Positions 42,501-54,185 of a stretch of DNA of 64,000 nucleotides are shown here, piece by piece. Position 1 is the stretch's first letter; each line of letters begins with the position of its first letter. A program made the position numbers and the translations under genes. The stretch is from Flavobacterium davisii (GTDB lineage: Bacteria > Bacteroidota > Bacteroidia > Flavobacteriales > Flavobacteriaceae), in NCBI RefSeq assembly GCF_019565505.1, contig NZ_CP067378.1, forward strand, positions 2,418,001 through 2,482,000, in the 5' to 3' direction. The notes beneath the pieces are model-generated. The model ran no database searches. It had not been told where the DNA came from and saw only the letters and a list, made by a program, of their open reading frames with translations.

Positions 42501-43226
42501 TATAGGAATTATAGTGCTTGTGTTGTTTTCTTTTTTATACAGGTTATTTCTTTTTGATTCGTATAGTCTATTTCAGTTTCAAAACGCTGATTAATGGTAT
42601 TAATTTTTTTGTCATTTATATATAATGCTGTATTTTTTCCGGGTTGAAATCCAGTAATGTAAAGTTTATTTCCAAAACGAAATAATTCAAATTTTTGAAG
42701 GGTATTTTCTTTTTGTAGAAGTTTAGTGTAATGTTTTTTATTTTATATTGGTTGTTTTTTATTTCTGGAGCATTAAAAAAAAGTACATTATTTCCTTTTT
42801 TATTACACTATTGCTTATTTGTTCTTTTTGATGTAACCATTGATTCCCTTTTACAATAAAGTTTCCTCCTGTACTTGGGGTGTTATTAATGCTCTTAATA
42901 ATAGATGTTCCATTTTTATAACCATATAAGTCGTATTCTAAGAATACTGTTTCATCATTAGTAGGTAATTGGTTTATTTGGATATGAAATAAATTATCAA
43001 AGGCATCATCTATTATTTGGCTTGAATTAAGGCCTATAACTCCTTCTTTTATATCTGCCTTATGTATTGCAACTTTAGATGAGATGGCATTTGAAAAAAT
43101 TTTTTTATTTGCTATTAAGTTAACTTTTGTAGGTCTATTTATTATCGTTTTCTTTATTGACTTAAAATTTGCAGCGAAAACGATGCCGGCAATTAATAGA
43201 AAAAATAAGTATATTTTCTTGCTCAT
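33535..43226 (-). CDS. Exported SpvB/TcdB-type Rhs toxin with metzincin tip (frameshifted)
   Basis: One ~3,200-residue gene. It starts with a Sec signal (SKKIYLFFLLIAGIVFAANF) at 43226. After a poorly readable 42240-42760 comes the SpvB-type N-terminus (LTLPYDKKLIPEGYTEKDIN; TTHFTDFIAGIIKLPESPET; then FPIEIPKGRMGMQPSLALQY), FG-GAP-like repeats (DINGDGLTDQIND, DINTDGLPDKI), a TcdB-middle-like part (ERDFYGYAKI) and many Rhs/YD repeats (YTYDHTGERV, YDLAGNM). The core ends YYHSDHLGSTSYIS...NVDPLAEKYP...DPDGRDG, followed by the HEIFHTFGFGH protease tip. Frame breaks near 35755 (A-run) and 34585 (C5 run) and at least two in 42240-42760. The gene starts 13 bp after a T9SS cargo gene. It is likely a surface-displayed antibacterial or anti-host toxin; target unknown. 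Confidence 0.85.
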
Positions 43227-43238
43227 TCTAGTAATAGT

Positions 43239-45150
43239 TTATTTTATTATTATTTTTATTGATTTTTCTTCTTCTGCTGTACTTATTTTTGCTATATAAA
43301 CGCCACTTGTAGGAATATGACCGTTATATATATATTGGGTTTTTCCAGACCATTTTTCAGTTGTTATTAGGGCTCCAGCTGAGTTGTATATATAGAGTGT
43401 TGCATTTGTAATCGTGCTGAAGTTTCCAAAAATTTTAAAATGGCCATCTTCACTAGGATTGGGTAATGCTATTATTTGATTGTTTTTACTATTATTTTTC
43501 TCCTCTACTCGAAAGTTTGTAACCGTTTCACAGTCATTGGCATGTTTTGTAATTAATTGATAATCGCCTGGATTCGTTAACATTATGGAGTTGCCATTGG
43601 TAATCAATTCTTTGTTTAAAAACCATTGAAATTGATAGTTTCCTTCTGGTAGATAATCGTTTGCATTTATGACTATTGGAGTATCATTTAGGGTAAATAT
43701 TTCTTGTAGTTTAGGACTTGTTATATCTTGATCTGAAATAAATATTTTTTGTTCATAAATGGTTCCACTGGCATCAACGACTATATAATTATATTTTCCC
43801 GAATGTACAGCTATGTTTGAGGCGTTACCATCATGAACCCACTTTTTAACAACATTTTTAGTGTCGTAGTTTATTAATGTTATAGTATAAGGAGCTTTGC
43901 CTCCAATAATTGTATATTTTAAAAAACCATCAGATATTCCGCATTTAGGCTGAGTAATTTTTACTCTAGCAAACATATCTGGTGCCATTTGAAAAGTATA
44001 AACGATTTTTTTTTTTTTTACCATCCCAATTGTAATTGCTTAGGGTTGTAGTTCCATTTGAGGTTTCTTCTAATTTTTTATATATTATTTCGTCAGAATC
44101 CCATTTTGCTTTACCTGTAGGATCTATCACTAGCCGGGGTTTTGTATCGGGTTCTTTTAAGTTTGTTATTTTTTTTAAATTAAATTGCCATTTTATTTTA
44201 TGACTATCGATAGTCGAATCGATGCACATAAGCCATTTTCTTTCTAGTAATTTAGGTAATCCTTCTTCTTGTTTAAATTTTAATGGTTTAGCATTGTCAC
44301 TCCAAAATAAAAAGCTATTATCAGGAACACTTTCCTGAATAGAACTTAAATCAATAGTTGTTAAATCATCTTCAATATTACGACTTTTACTTTGGTAGAG
44401 TTGTGATGTTTCATCTTTACCTATAGCGGTTACATGATTTAAATAGTGTTTGTTTTCAAGAGCATTCCAAATGATTTTTCCTTTGCTATTTGTGTAATTC
44501 TGGAGTTCATTTTGAGATAAAGAAATACCATATTTTATAGCTAAATAACTTGCTATTTTATTAATTTCTTTACTATTAAGAAATCTATCATACATGATAA
44601 TTTCACTAATGTATCCTTTTAAAGAATGAGCGGGTATTGCTAGGTTGTGTTTTATTTTACCTATCGAGATTTGGTATTTATTATTATTACCTAAATTCGA
44701 TTTCGTATGTTGATAAAAATGGATAGCAGAGGAATATTCGGACTTGTTTTTTAATGAATTGTATTTAAAATTAGAAAGGTTCGCTAATCTTTCGGTGGTT
44801 GTTAGAGTAATGTTTTTTGATTGATCCGCTATATTCCATAATACTTGTTCTGTTAAACTGTCCTTTACTTTATAAACGAGAAAAATAGTTTGATAATCTA
44901 TTTTTGCTATATCAAATGTTAGAGTATCTTGGCTTGCATCAAAAAATATACTGGGATGATTATTTGTCAAAACACCTTCCTTCTTTTTTAATAATATAGA
45001 ATTAGAATGTAATTGATTTCTTAAAATAAACTGATTTTCATTCTTATCTGCTGTTATCCAAATGTAGGGATTTTTGACTTGTGCTGGACATTTTTGAGCA
45101 AAGCTTTTTATCGATAGTATAAGGATAAAAAAGGGGATATATAGTTTCAT
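43239..45150 (-). CDS. T9SS type A sorting-domain surface protein (frameshifted at A14)
   Basis: About 637 residues: signal peptide (LYIPFFILILSIKSFAQ), a lectin-like/LamG-type region with GYISEIIMYDRFLNSKEINK then IASYLAIKYGISL (about residues 175-210, common in flavobacterial surface proteins), and a C-terminal T9SS signal: PNPSEDGHFKIFG ... SGVYIAKIS ... KSIKIIIK. The frame breaks at a run of 14 A (T at 44006-44019); joining the frames gives DGKKKKIVYTFQMAPDMFAR. Exported by Sec, then across the outer membrane by the T9SS that PorU/PorV (50-55 kb) serve. It lies directly upstream of the Rhs gene on the same strand, so they may be co-expressed. Confidence 0.82.
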
Positions 45151-45274
45151 GCGTGTCGTTTATTTGTTATTTATAATACAGAATAAATACCTTTACCTCA
45201 ATGCTGTATTGTATTGCCTATTTTTTATACTATTAGTAATGATTTTAATAATATCACAAAAAAACAAAATACAG

Positions 45275-46000
45275 CTAGAAATTATTTGAATCATCAAAAT
45301 CAAATTTGTATCCTATGTGCAATGAAAAGGCGTTGGTTTTATTATTATTATCTATAAATCGGTGTCCATTTTCTTTAGTTTCTAGAGCATCCGTTAAACC
45401 TAAATGATATCGAAAACCAAGAACTAATTTGTTTTCAAATTCATAACCAATTCCAAAAATACCTTGAAAATAGTCGGCTCCTTCAAGAGATTCTTTTAAT
45501 GTTTTTTGTACAATGGGATCAGGAGTAAATGAGACTCCGTACTTTTGTTCCATTTCAGCTCCATTAGAAGTATAACGAATATTATTCCTGTTAAGATTTA
45601 GAGCAACATTAGGGCCTATGCCTAAGTACAAACCTTCATGTATATAATATTTGAATAAAAAGCCTAAATTTAAATTCTGATAGTCAAACTTTATTTGATA
45701 ATTAAGTCCTTTACTGTCGTTGTAATTAAAATCAGTAGCTTGGCGACTGTAAAATATTTCAGGTTGAAAACTTATGTTGGCTCGAGGGTATTTCCAATTT
45801 AAGAAAACACCAACTAGAGCCCCGAATTTGTCTTTTTCGGTTGTGGAAAAATTAGTGTAAATGTTAGGAGGAATTATTGTGTTTTGTATATTATTCATTT
45901 TGGAGTATACAGCACCTGCGTAAAGACCGTAACTAATTTCTTTCCCAATTTGACTATGAGTAACTATTGTAAAAAATAAAAGAAATATAATTTTTTTCAT
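45275..46000 (-). CDS. Outer-membrane beta-barrel protein (PorT-like family)
   Basis: 241 residues with a signal peptide (KKIIFLLFFTIVTHSQ) and a run of amphipathic strands typical of an 8-10-stranded barrel, e.g. YGLYAGAVYSKM, GALVGVFLNWKYPRANISFQ, LNLGFLFKYYIHEGLYLGIG, ending FSLHIGYKFDFDD. Belongs to the outer-membrane beta-barrel/PorT-like group; cargo or function unknown. Paralogue of the gene 18 bp upstream at 46019-46726, with which it forms a pair. Confidence 0.75.
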   Translation of the reverse strand: MKKIIFLLFFTIVTHSQIGKEISYGLYAGAVYSKMNNIQNTIIPPNIYTNFSTTEKDKFGALVGVFLNWKYPRANISFQPEIFYSRQATDFNYNDSKGLNYQIKFDYQNLNLGFLFKYYIHEGLYLGIGPNVALNLNRNNIRYTSNGAEMEQKYGVSFTPDPIVQKTLKESLEGADYFQGIFGIGYEFENKLVLGFRYHLGLTDALETKENGHRFIDNNNKTNAFSLHIGYKFDFDDSNNF

Positions 46001-46018
46001 GTTGTTGATTTTTTAATG

Positions 46019-46726
46019 TTACCAATTATGTAAACTATACCCTATAGAAAGGCCTATGATAGAGCTTCTGTTGTAATTTTCTATAAATTGAAATGACGCC
46101 GTTTTGTTTTTTATAATATCACCTAGCCCTAAATAATATCGGCCTTCAATATGTAAATCATAGGGTAATTCATATCCTAATGAAAAAGATAAGCTAAAGT
46201 CATCACTACCTACTAATGCGTCTCTATAAAATTGTCGTTTCGTAGTATCATATCTTCCATCGTACTCATTAGAAGTGTAATTTATATTGCTAGGGTTTAT
46301 GTTTTTAGAATAAAATACGCCTGTTCCTACATTAAAGCCTTTATAAGGGTATATTTTATAAATGGCTCCAATGGTAATAAAAGAATAATCAAAACTTAAA
46401 GTGTAACTTTTATCTAAAGTATTATTGAATATTAATTTATCTCCTGAATTTCTGTAAAGAATTTCACCTTGTAAGGCTACTCTTGTATTGGGTAATTTAG
46501 CATTTACAAAGAAACCGCCTTCCACTCCGTAACTTCCTTTAGAATCTAGACTAAAATGAGTTAAAGAATTGTCTCTGCCTACAATCATTTCGGGAAGATT
46601 ACTAAATGACGAATGTACTGCGCCTATTTTTAAACCGTATGTAAAAGACTCTGTGTGTTGTGAGTAAAATTTATTAAAAGAAAGAAAGATTGTAAGAAAT
46701 ATAATTTTTTTCATTGTTTTTTTCAA
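46019..46726 (-). CDS. Outer-membrane beta-barrel protein (paralogue)
   Basis: 235 residues, signal peptide (KKIIFLTIFLSFNKFYSQ), barrel strands YGLKIGAVHSSFSNLPE, GVEGGFFVNAKLPNTRVALQ, FITIGAIYKIYPYKGFNVGT and final IIGLSIGYSLHNW. The strand order and motifs match the neighbouring gene, so the pair arose by duplication. The 316-bp gap upstream (46727-47042) holds no gene that I can support; a short frame there lacks any homology signal. Confidence 0.75.
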   Translation of the reverse strand: MKKTMKKIIFLTIFLSFNKFYSQHTESFTYGLKIGAVHSSFSNLPEMIVGRDNSLTHFSLDSKGSYGVEGGFFVNAKLPNTRVALQGEILYRNSGDKLIFNNTLDKSYTLSFDYSFITIGAIYKIYPYKGFNVGTGVFYSKNINPSNINYTSNEYDGRYDTTKRQFYRDALVGSDDFSLSFSLGYELPYDLHIEGRYYLGLGDIIKNKTASFQFIENYNRSSIIGLSIGYSLHNW

Positions 46727-47042
46727 AAATAAGAAAATTCTATAAAAATATAGTTTTATCTGTTTTTTTATTAAATGATTGTTTTGATGTTTTTTTAAAA
46801 GATAAGGTGTTGAAAGTGTTTTTATGTGATTATTGTGTATTTTGTTCTAAAAAAGTTTACTTGTTCAGGTTGACGGTTGAAACAAAAGGATTTGTTAAAA
46901 GTTTGTAAATTTATTAAAAATTAAGTATAAACTGTATAAATTTAAAGAGATTTATACAGTTTGTTAAGTTGCTAAAAGGTCTTGTTTTAGGAAAAGGAGT
47001 AATTATTTTTGTATAAGCAATGGCTGATATGTTAATTTGGAA

Positions 47043-48325
47043 TTAAATAATTTCCAAAATTCGTTCAAGAGCCATTCCTCTAGAGCCTTTTATTAAGATG
47101 GTGGTGTTATTTATTTCGTTAGGTTTATTTTTAATAAAATCTTCAAATGAGGCGTAATAAAAAATATGTTCTTTTTCAATTTTTGAAGAGTAAAAATCTT
47201 TGCCTATGAAATAAAACTGAATATTTGTTGTATTAATGATACTTTCTATTATTTTTTTGTGTTCTTCTAGACTTTCGTTGCCAAGTTCAAACATATCACC
47301 TAAAAAGGCAATTTTGGAACCGTCTAGCTGTTGGAAATGGCTCAGAGCGGCAGCCATACTGCTTGGATTAGCATTGTAAGCATCTAAAATTATTTTGTTG
47401 TTTCCTTTTTCTATTAGTTGGGAACGGTTGTTATTTGGAATGTAATTTTCGATAGCGTCTTTAATTTCGTTGTCCGTAATGTTGAAATATTTCCCGATGG
47501 TAATAGCCGCATTAATATTATTAGAATTATATATTCCGATTAGGTTGGATTGTATTTGAATTCCGTTATATTCTATTTTTACGAATGGATTTGCTTCGAT
47601 TTTTTGAATTGTAATATTTGCTTTTTTATTGTTATTTGTTGAAAATGTATAGCGATTGATTTTTTGTGTTTTTTCTTCTTGAATAGGATCATCTAGGTTG
47701 ATAAAAACAGTTTTGTGATGATTTTCTATGTAAGTATACATTTCGCTTTTGCCTTTTATCACGCCTTCTATGCCTCCAAAGCCTTCTAAATGGGCTTTTC
47801 CAAAATTAGTTATATAGCCAAAGTCAGGAGAGGTGATATTGCATAATAATTCGATTTCTTTTTGGTGATTGGCTCCCATTTCTACTATTGCTATATCGGT
47901 GTCTTCTTTTATCGAAAGCAGGGTTAAAGGGACTCCTATGTGATTATTAAGGTTTCCTTGTGTAGCAACGGTGTTGTATTTTTTTGACAAAACACAGTTT
48001 ATAAGTTCTTTAGTTGTGGTTTTTCCGTTGCTTCCTGTAAGTGAAATAACAGGTAAACCTAGTTGAGTTCGATGATAATGGGCTAGTTCTTGTAAGCTTT
48101 TAAGAGAGTCGTTTACGAGAAACATTTTATTTTCATCTGTGTAGTATTTTTTTCGTCTACAACAGCAAAAAGGGCTCCTTTGTTTAGTGCTTCTTGTGCA
48201 AATTCGTTAGCGTTGAAAAGGTCTCCTTTTAAAGCAAAAAACAGACTGTTTGGTGTTATTTTTCTTGTGTCCGTAGTAATGGAATCACATTGTAAAAAGC
48301 ATTGATATAATTCTTCTATTTTCAT
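47043..48325 (-). CDS. murF: UDP-MurNAc-tripeptide:D-Ala-D-Ala ligase MurF (frameshifted)
   Basis: A ~427-residue cytoplasmic enzyme that adds D-Ala-D-Ala to the peptidoglycan precursor. N-terminus MKIEELYQCFLQCDSITTDT (uridine-binding domain with SLFFALKGDLFNANEFAQEA), central ATPase with P-loop LTGSNGKTTTKELI, then EMGANHQKEIELL, NNHIGVPLTLL and LDAYNANPSSM. The short N-terminal frame (48113-48325) and the main frame (47043-48125) join by one missing A in the run near 48149-48155. As this gene is normally essential, the break is almost certainly a sequence error. It precedes a terminator shared with gldJ. Confidence 0.9.
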
Positions 48326-48348
48326 AAGGCTAAAGTACCTAAAAAAAT

Positions 48349-48385
48349 AAAATCCCGCAAAAGCGGGATTTTATTTTGAACGAAA
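48349..48385. terminator. Terminator after gldJ
   Basis: The stem AAAATCCCGC (48349-48358) / GCGGGATTTT (48363-48372) has a 4-nt loop and flanking A/T runs. On the minus strand it follows the gldJ stop (48391) and precedes murF, so it separates the two. Confidence 0.85.
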
Positions 48386-48390
48386 GTATG

Positions 48391-50128
48391 TTATTTTCTA
48401 TTTCTTGGTGTTTTTTTGAAATCTGATTTAGGGCCTACACGAGACATTGCGCATCTAAAGCCAATGAAATCTGTAGCTAAATCTTGATTTAAATATCTTC
48501 TTGAGGCTGGATCTAACCAATAAGCTCTATCTTTCCAAGAACCTCCTTTGTAAACTCTTACATTGTCTCCTACTAATGTAGTTCTTTTGTCGGATTTATC
48601 AAATTTGCGACCAATTTTACCTGTACTGTCAGGCGATACTTTGTGGATAGGAGAGTTGTACATTCTTTTTTTATCCTTTAGGTCTTCTCCTGAATCATCA
48701 TTTAAGTTGAAAAAACGAGATGATTGTTTGTCACCATCTTTAAAACCTATATTGTTACTTCTTGAGAAGTTTTGTCTTAAGTATGTTTCGTTTTCATCTA
48801 CTGGAACTTGAGCAATTTCTCCTGGTCTACTTCTAGCGATTACTTTACCATTACTTAATGTGTCATATTTTATCGTTTCAGAAGTTATGAAAACAATTTT
48901 TCCATCTTTGTCTATTTGGTTTTTTGTATAAACGTTTCCACGGAAATAGTTGAAATCATTTGCTTCGTCATCTACTATAGGACGGTAAACGTCTTGTACC
49001 CACTCAGCTACGTTACCTGCCATGTCATAAAGACCGAAATCATTAGGTTTGTAGGATTTTACAGGGGCTGTAATATCTGCATTGTCATCTGACCAGCCTG
49101 CAATTCCTCCATAATCTCCTTTTCCTTGTTTGAAATTAGCTAATTGATCTCCACGTGTCACGCGGTTACCAGAACGGGTGTACTGACCTTTCCAAGGGTA
49201 TTTTTTTTGTCCTCTATAAGTGTTGTATTCACGAGTACCTACATCTGAGGCTGCTGCATATTCCCATTCAGATTCTGTAGGAAGTCTGTATTCGGGTAAT
49301 AATAAACCAGAAGTTTTTTGAGCATATACATTTTTAGGACCATCTGTACTAGCAGTTGCGTCGCTAGTAGCAGCTGCATCTTTTTTCGCTTTTTTAGCTG
49401 ATTTGGAACTCGATCTACCACGTTGCTTTTGAAGGATAATTTCTTCATTTCCTCCAAAGGAAGTAGAAGGTGATACTAGATAAGCCTCTGTGTCAAAGCT
49501 GTTGTTAGCATCAGTGTCTACCAGTTTAGCCCCTTTTTTCATGTATCCTTCTCTCTCCAAAAGAGCTTCGTTTACACGGTTGGTTCTCCATTTTGCGAAA
49601 TCAGTAGCTTGTAACCAGTTAACACCAACCACAGGGTACTGAGAATAAGCAGGATGACGCAAATAGTTATTGGTCATTGTTTCGTTATAGCCTAAACGAT
49701 TTCTCCATACTAAAGTGTCAGGTAATGCACCATTATATATGTGCTTATAATTTTCTTCTGTTGGAGGGAAGACTCTTTTAATCCAGTCTAGGTACTCCAT
49801 GTACATTATGTTCGTTACTTCGGTTTCATCCATATAAAAAGACTGGACGTGTTGCTGGGAAGGCGTATTATTCCAATCATGCATAACATCATCTTGAATT
49901 TTTCCCATCGTAAACGTTCCTCCTTCAACTAAAACCAGACCGAGGACCTGTTTCTTGTTTTGTGAAATTCGAGTTGTACTGGAAACCTCCATTAGGATCA
50001 TTAATTTTCCAGCCTGTTGCAGCTGAAGTGTCTTTAGTACTAGACTTTTTACTACAACTGGTAGTAAAACTTAAAAGCACCATAGCAGATAAAAGTGCTC
50101 TTACTGTCATCGTTTTGTTTACTTTCAT
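48391..50128 (-). CDS. gldJ: Gliding motility lipoprotein GldJ (frameshifted)
   Basis: ~578 residues, outer-membrane lipoprotein (LLSAMVLLSFTTSCSKK). The body is a formylglycine-generating-enzyme/sulfatase-modifying fold: LVLVEGGTFTMGKIQDDVMH, HVQSFYMDETEVTN, YPVVGVNWLQATDFAKWRTN, RLPTESEWEYAAAS, GNVAEWVQDVYRP, YKGGSWKDRAYWLDP and RRYLNQD...GFRCAM. GldJ is required for gliding and T9SS function in Flavobacterium; it is structural, with no enzyme role shown. The frame changes near 49935, where an extra base at CCGAGG (plus strand) splits it into 49925-50128 and 48391-50001. Divergent from porU, the conserved gldJ-porU-porV order. Confidence 0.92.
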
Positions 50129-50326
50129 ACTTTCAGTAGGTAATTATTTAAAGTGATGCAATATAATAATTAACGGGTAATTAGCAATAAGAGTTGTTAA
50201 AATATTTTTTTGGTACAAAATTATTTGATAAATAATATATGTTTAACGAATTAAAATGTAGTTTATTGTTCATTAAAGTTTATTTTTACCGATAATATGG
50301 TAAAGTAATTTTCGTTTTACAGTTGT

Positions 50327-53300
50327 ATGAAGTGGTATTTTGTTTTTTTTAGTTTTTTATTTTGTTTTTTTTTAAATGCTCAGTCATCAGGAAATATTGA
50401 ATTGAGTTGGACTGCAAAGCCTTTAAGGTATGATGAAACAAGAATAGTTGCAATTCCTAATTTTCAACGAGAGGGACTGGTTTTTAATTTTGAAGAGAAT
50501 AGTTTGTTGTTTTCTAAAAAAATTGCTGAAAATACTTTTTCAGAAGAAGAATCCTTAATTTGTTATGATTTAATAACAGAAGAAGTAGAAGAATCGATGT
50601 TAGGTGTTTTGGATCGAAATAAAATTAATGAAAATGTAAATTTTAAAATAAGAAATGTTGTTTTTAGAGACGAATCTTCGGTCGTCTTAAGTTTTAATCC
50701 TATTTATAAAGAAGGGAATGTTTATAAAAAAGTTATATCTTTTGCCTATACCTTTAAGGAAGGTATAACTAGAAAATTGCTTTCTAGATCGAGTCTTGTG
50801 AATTTACAAAATTCCGTTTTACAAAGCGGCCTTTGGAAAAAATTTTATATTGAAAAATCAGGAGTATATAAAATAACAAAGTCTTTTTTATCTCGATTAG
50901 GTGTTGATGTTAAGGGAGATCCTCGTAATCTGAAAATTTATGGTAATGGAGGTGCCATGATTCCTTTGTTAAATTCTGAAAACTCTAATTTGGATTTACA
51001 AGAAAATGCAATTCAAATAATAGGTGAAGAAGATGGTGTTTTTGATGATTCTGATTACATTTTGTTTTATGCTATAGGGATGGATAAATGGAGTGAGGAA
51101 AATATGACGCATAATAATTTATATGCAGACAAGGCTTACTATTATATTACGACTGGAGGGGATAGAGGGAAAAGAATTGAAACAAAGATTCAGCCTACTG
51201 GTTCTCCTCATTTAATTTTTGATAAATATGATTTTTATACTTATCATGAAGTTGATAAATATAATGTGGGGGAGTTTGGAAGACGTTGGTTTGGCGAAGA
51301 ACTACATTTAAAACCGAGTTATACTTTTGATTTTAGAGTTCCGAATATTGTTTTGGGAGATAATGTTATTGTTGAATTTAGTTCAGTAGCAATAAGTTCT
51401 AAGCCTTCTACTATAAATGTAACGGTAAATGGAATTAATCAAAGGGCTGTTAATTTTTAGGGATTTCAGATTTAAATACAGTAAAAGGACAAGAGGGAAC
51501 GTTTGAATCTAATTACAAAGAAAATGCTTCTAATACTATATCCGTTACTTTGTCTTATAACAATAATGGTGTGCCTTCTGCAAAATCTTATTTAGATTTT
51601 TTAACTGTTAGAGCTAAATCTAATCTAATAGGTTATGGTAAACAATTTGGCTTTAGGGTTAATAGAATTGAAAACAATCCATTAATAGGTCAATACAATC
51701 TTAAAAATATAGGAACAGTTACTGAAATTTGGGATGTGACCACGGTTAATTCTGTTTCCAAAATTAATAAAGGTCCTGAAAATGATTTTTCTTTTTGAGT
51801 CCTATAGATAGTAAAGTACACGAATATTGGTTAGTAGATCCTAATGATTATTATGATCCTAAAGTAGATGAAAGCGTTAATGTCTTTAATCAAGATTTGA
51901 AAGGAACTCTTTTTTTAGATGAAAATAATCAAGTTAAACCTCTTGATTATCTGATTGTAACTCCTAAGATTTTAAAGTCTCAGGCTGATCGTTTAGCTGA
52001 TTTTCATAGGAATTATTCAAAATTAAATGTAAAGGTTGTAACCTTGGATGCTATTTATAATGAATTTTCAACAGGAAAACAAGATATAGGAGCTATTCGT
52101 AATTTGGTGAGGTACTTATATGAAACGGCACCAAACGGAAAAAAAATAAGTTATTTATGTCTTTTTGGAGATGCTTCCTTTGATTATAAGGATAGAATAA
52201 AAAATAATACAAACTTGGTGCCTAATTTACAATCGTTAGGAAGTTTTACTTTAGCAGATTCCTTTGTGTCAGATGAGTTTTTTGGTATGTTGGATCCCGC
52301 TGAAGGACGTATGACAGGAGTAGAGGGATGTGATATTGCTGTAGGGAGAATTCTAGCAAAAGATATATTACAAGCTCAGCAAATGGTTGATAAAATAATT
52401 CAATATCATGATAAAAAATCACTAGGTAAATGGCGAAATAATTTAGTTTTTTTATCAGATGATGTAGATAAGGATTCTGATGCGACTTTGCAGGTTAATT
52501 TAAATAATATGGCGGATACAATATTGTATAATCGTCCTTCTTTTAATGCAAAAAAAATTTTCTACAGACGCTTATGAGCAAATTATTACTTCTGGAGGAC
52601 AAAAATATCCTAAGGCAAAAGAGGCGTTTTTAAATTCTTTTTCACAAGGAGCATTAGCTATGGTGTATATAGGGCATGGTGGTGAAAGTGGTTTGGCAAG
52701 TGAGCGTTTATTTGAATTGGCAGATATAAAAAATTTAACAAATCCTTATAAATTCCCTTTATTTATGACGGTAACTTGTGAGTTTACTCGATATGATAAC
52801 CCTTTAAGAGATACAGGAGGAGAGCTTGCTTTTCAGAATCCATACGGAGGACCAGTAGCTTTAATTTCTACATCGAGATTGATTTATCAATTTATAGGAG
52901 AACAATATAATTTACTAATTGCACCGTATTTATTTGGGTATTCAGATAAAGGAAAAGTATCGATTGCAGAGGCTGTACGTTTGGCAAAACAAGAATCATT
53001 AAATATAGGTAATCATGTTATTTCATTTATTGGAGATCCAGCAATGAAGTTAGCTATACCTGAACCTAAGGTGGTTATGACACATATAAATGATCAACCA
53101 ATTGCTGATTACACAGGAAGTTTATCTGCCCTCTCAAAAATAAAAATTTCAGGAGAAATACAAGATGATAAAGGACAGTTAAAAAATGATTTTAACGGTG
53201 AATTGTTTGTAAGTATTTTTGATAAATTTATAGATAAAACAACTTTAGCAAATGATGGAGTTTTACCTAAAATGTCTTTTAAAGCCTTAGGAGAAACTAT

Positions 53301-54147
53301 TTTTAGAGGAAATGCTAATGTTAAAGAAGGTAAATTTCAATTTACTTTTGTGGTTCCTAAAGATATTGCAATTCCAATTGGAAATGGAAAAATGAGTTTT
53401 TATGTTGCAGAAGATACAAAGAACCAAGATAAAGGAGGTTATGATTTGAACTTGAAAATTGGAGGCGTAAACCAAAACGCACCAGAAGATAAAACCCCTC
53501 CTAAAATGCAGTTATACATTAATGATAAAACGTTTGTTGCAGGAAGTGTTGTAAATCAAAAACCAATATTAATTGTAGAATTACAAGATGAAAATGGAAT
53601 TAATACAGCAGGAGGTATAGGTCACGATATAGTAGCTTATTTAGACGGGGATGAAACTAAACCAATCATATTAAATGATTTTTATAATTCAGCAAAAGAT
53701 GATTATACAAAAGGAATAGTAAATTATCAGTTTTCAAAGTTATCTTCAGGTATACATACCCTGACAGTTAAGGCTTGGGATGTTTATAATAATATGGTAA
53801 GTTCTGATTTGAAATTTGTCGTGATAGATGACTCTGAACTAGTTCTGACCAATGTTTTGAATTATCCTAATCCATTTGTTAATTACACAGAGTTCTGGTT
53901 TACTCATAACCGCCCTTTTGAGCCTTTAGAAATTCAGATTCAGGTAATGACTATAACAGGTAGGATTGTTTGGACTAAAAATCAAACAGTTTCTACAACG
54001 GGATTTTTATCAAGAGATTTGGTTTGGGATGGGAGAGATGATTTTGGCGATAAAATAGGGAAAGGAGTTTATCTGTACAGATTGAGTGTTAAGTCAATTT
54101 TGTCAAATAAAAAAGCGGAAAAAATAGAAAAATTAGTGATTCTTTGA
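50327..54147 (+). CDS. porU: T9SS C25-family sortase PorU (frameshifted)
   Basis: A ~1,270-residue cell-surface protease that cleaves T9SS C-terminal signals and attaches cargo to the surface. Signal peptide ends FFLNAQ. The gingipain-type catalytic domain carries the His (MVYIGHGGESGLASERLF) and the Cys (VTCEFTRYDNPLRDTGGELA), with GDASFDYKDR and ISTSRLIY. The C-terminus has its own sorting-like end (YPNPFVNYTEFWFTHNRPFE, then WDGRDDFGDKIGKGVYLYRL). Frames 50327-51460, ~51460-51798, 51795-52577 and 52546-54147 join by single missing bases in runs near 51455, 51795 and 52553. Divergent from gldJ and just upstream of porV, its partner. Confidence 0.93.
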
Positions 54148-54185
54148 GAAAAGAAATTATATTTGTAAACATTTTATTTAATCCA

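Noticed and set aside
46714..46908. Small gene upstream of the outer-membrane barrel pair
   Set aside because: A 64-codon frame rich in Phe/Lys/Cys with no start context or motif, in a gap likely holding the promoter of the minus-strand gene.
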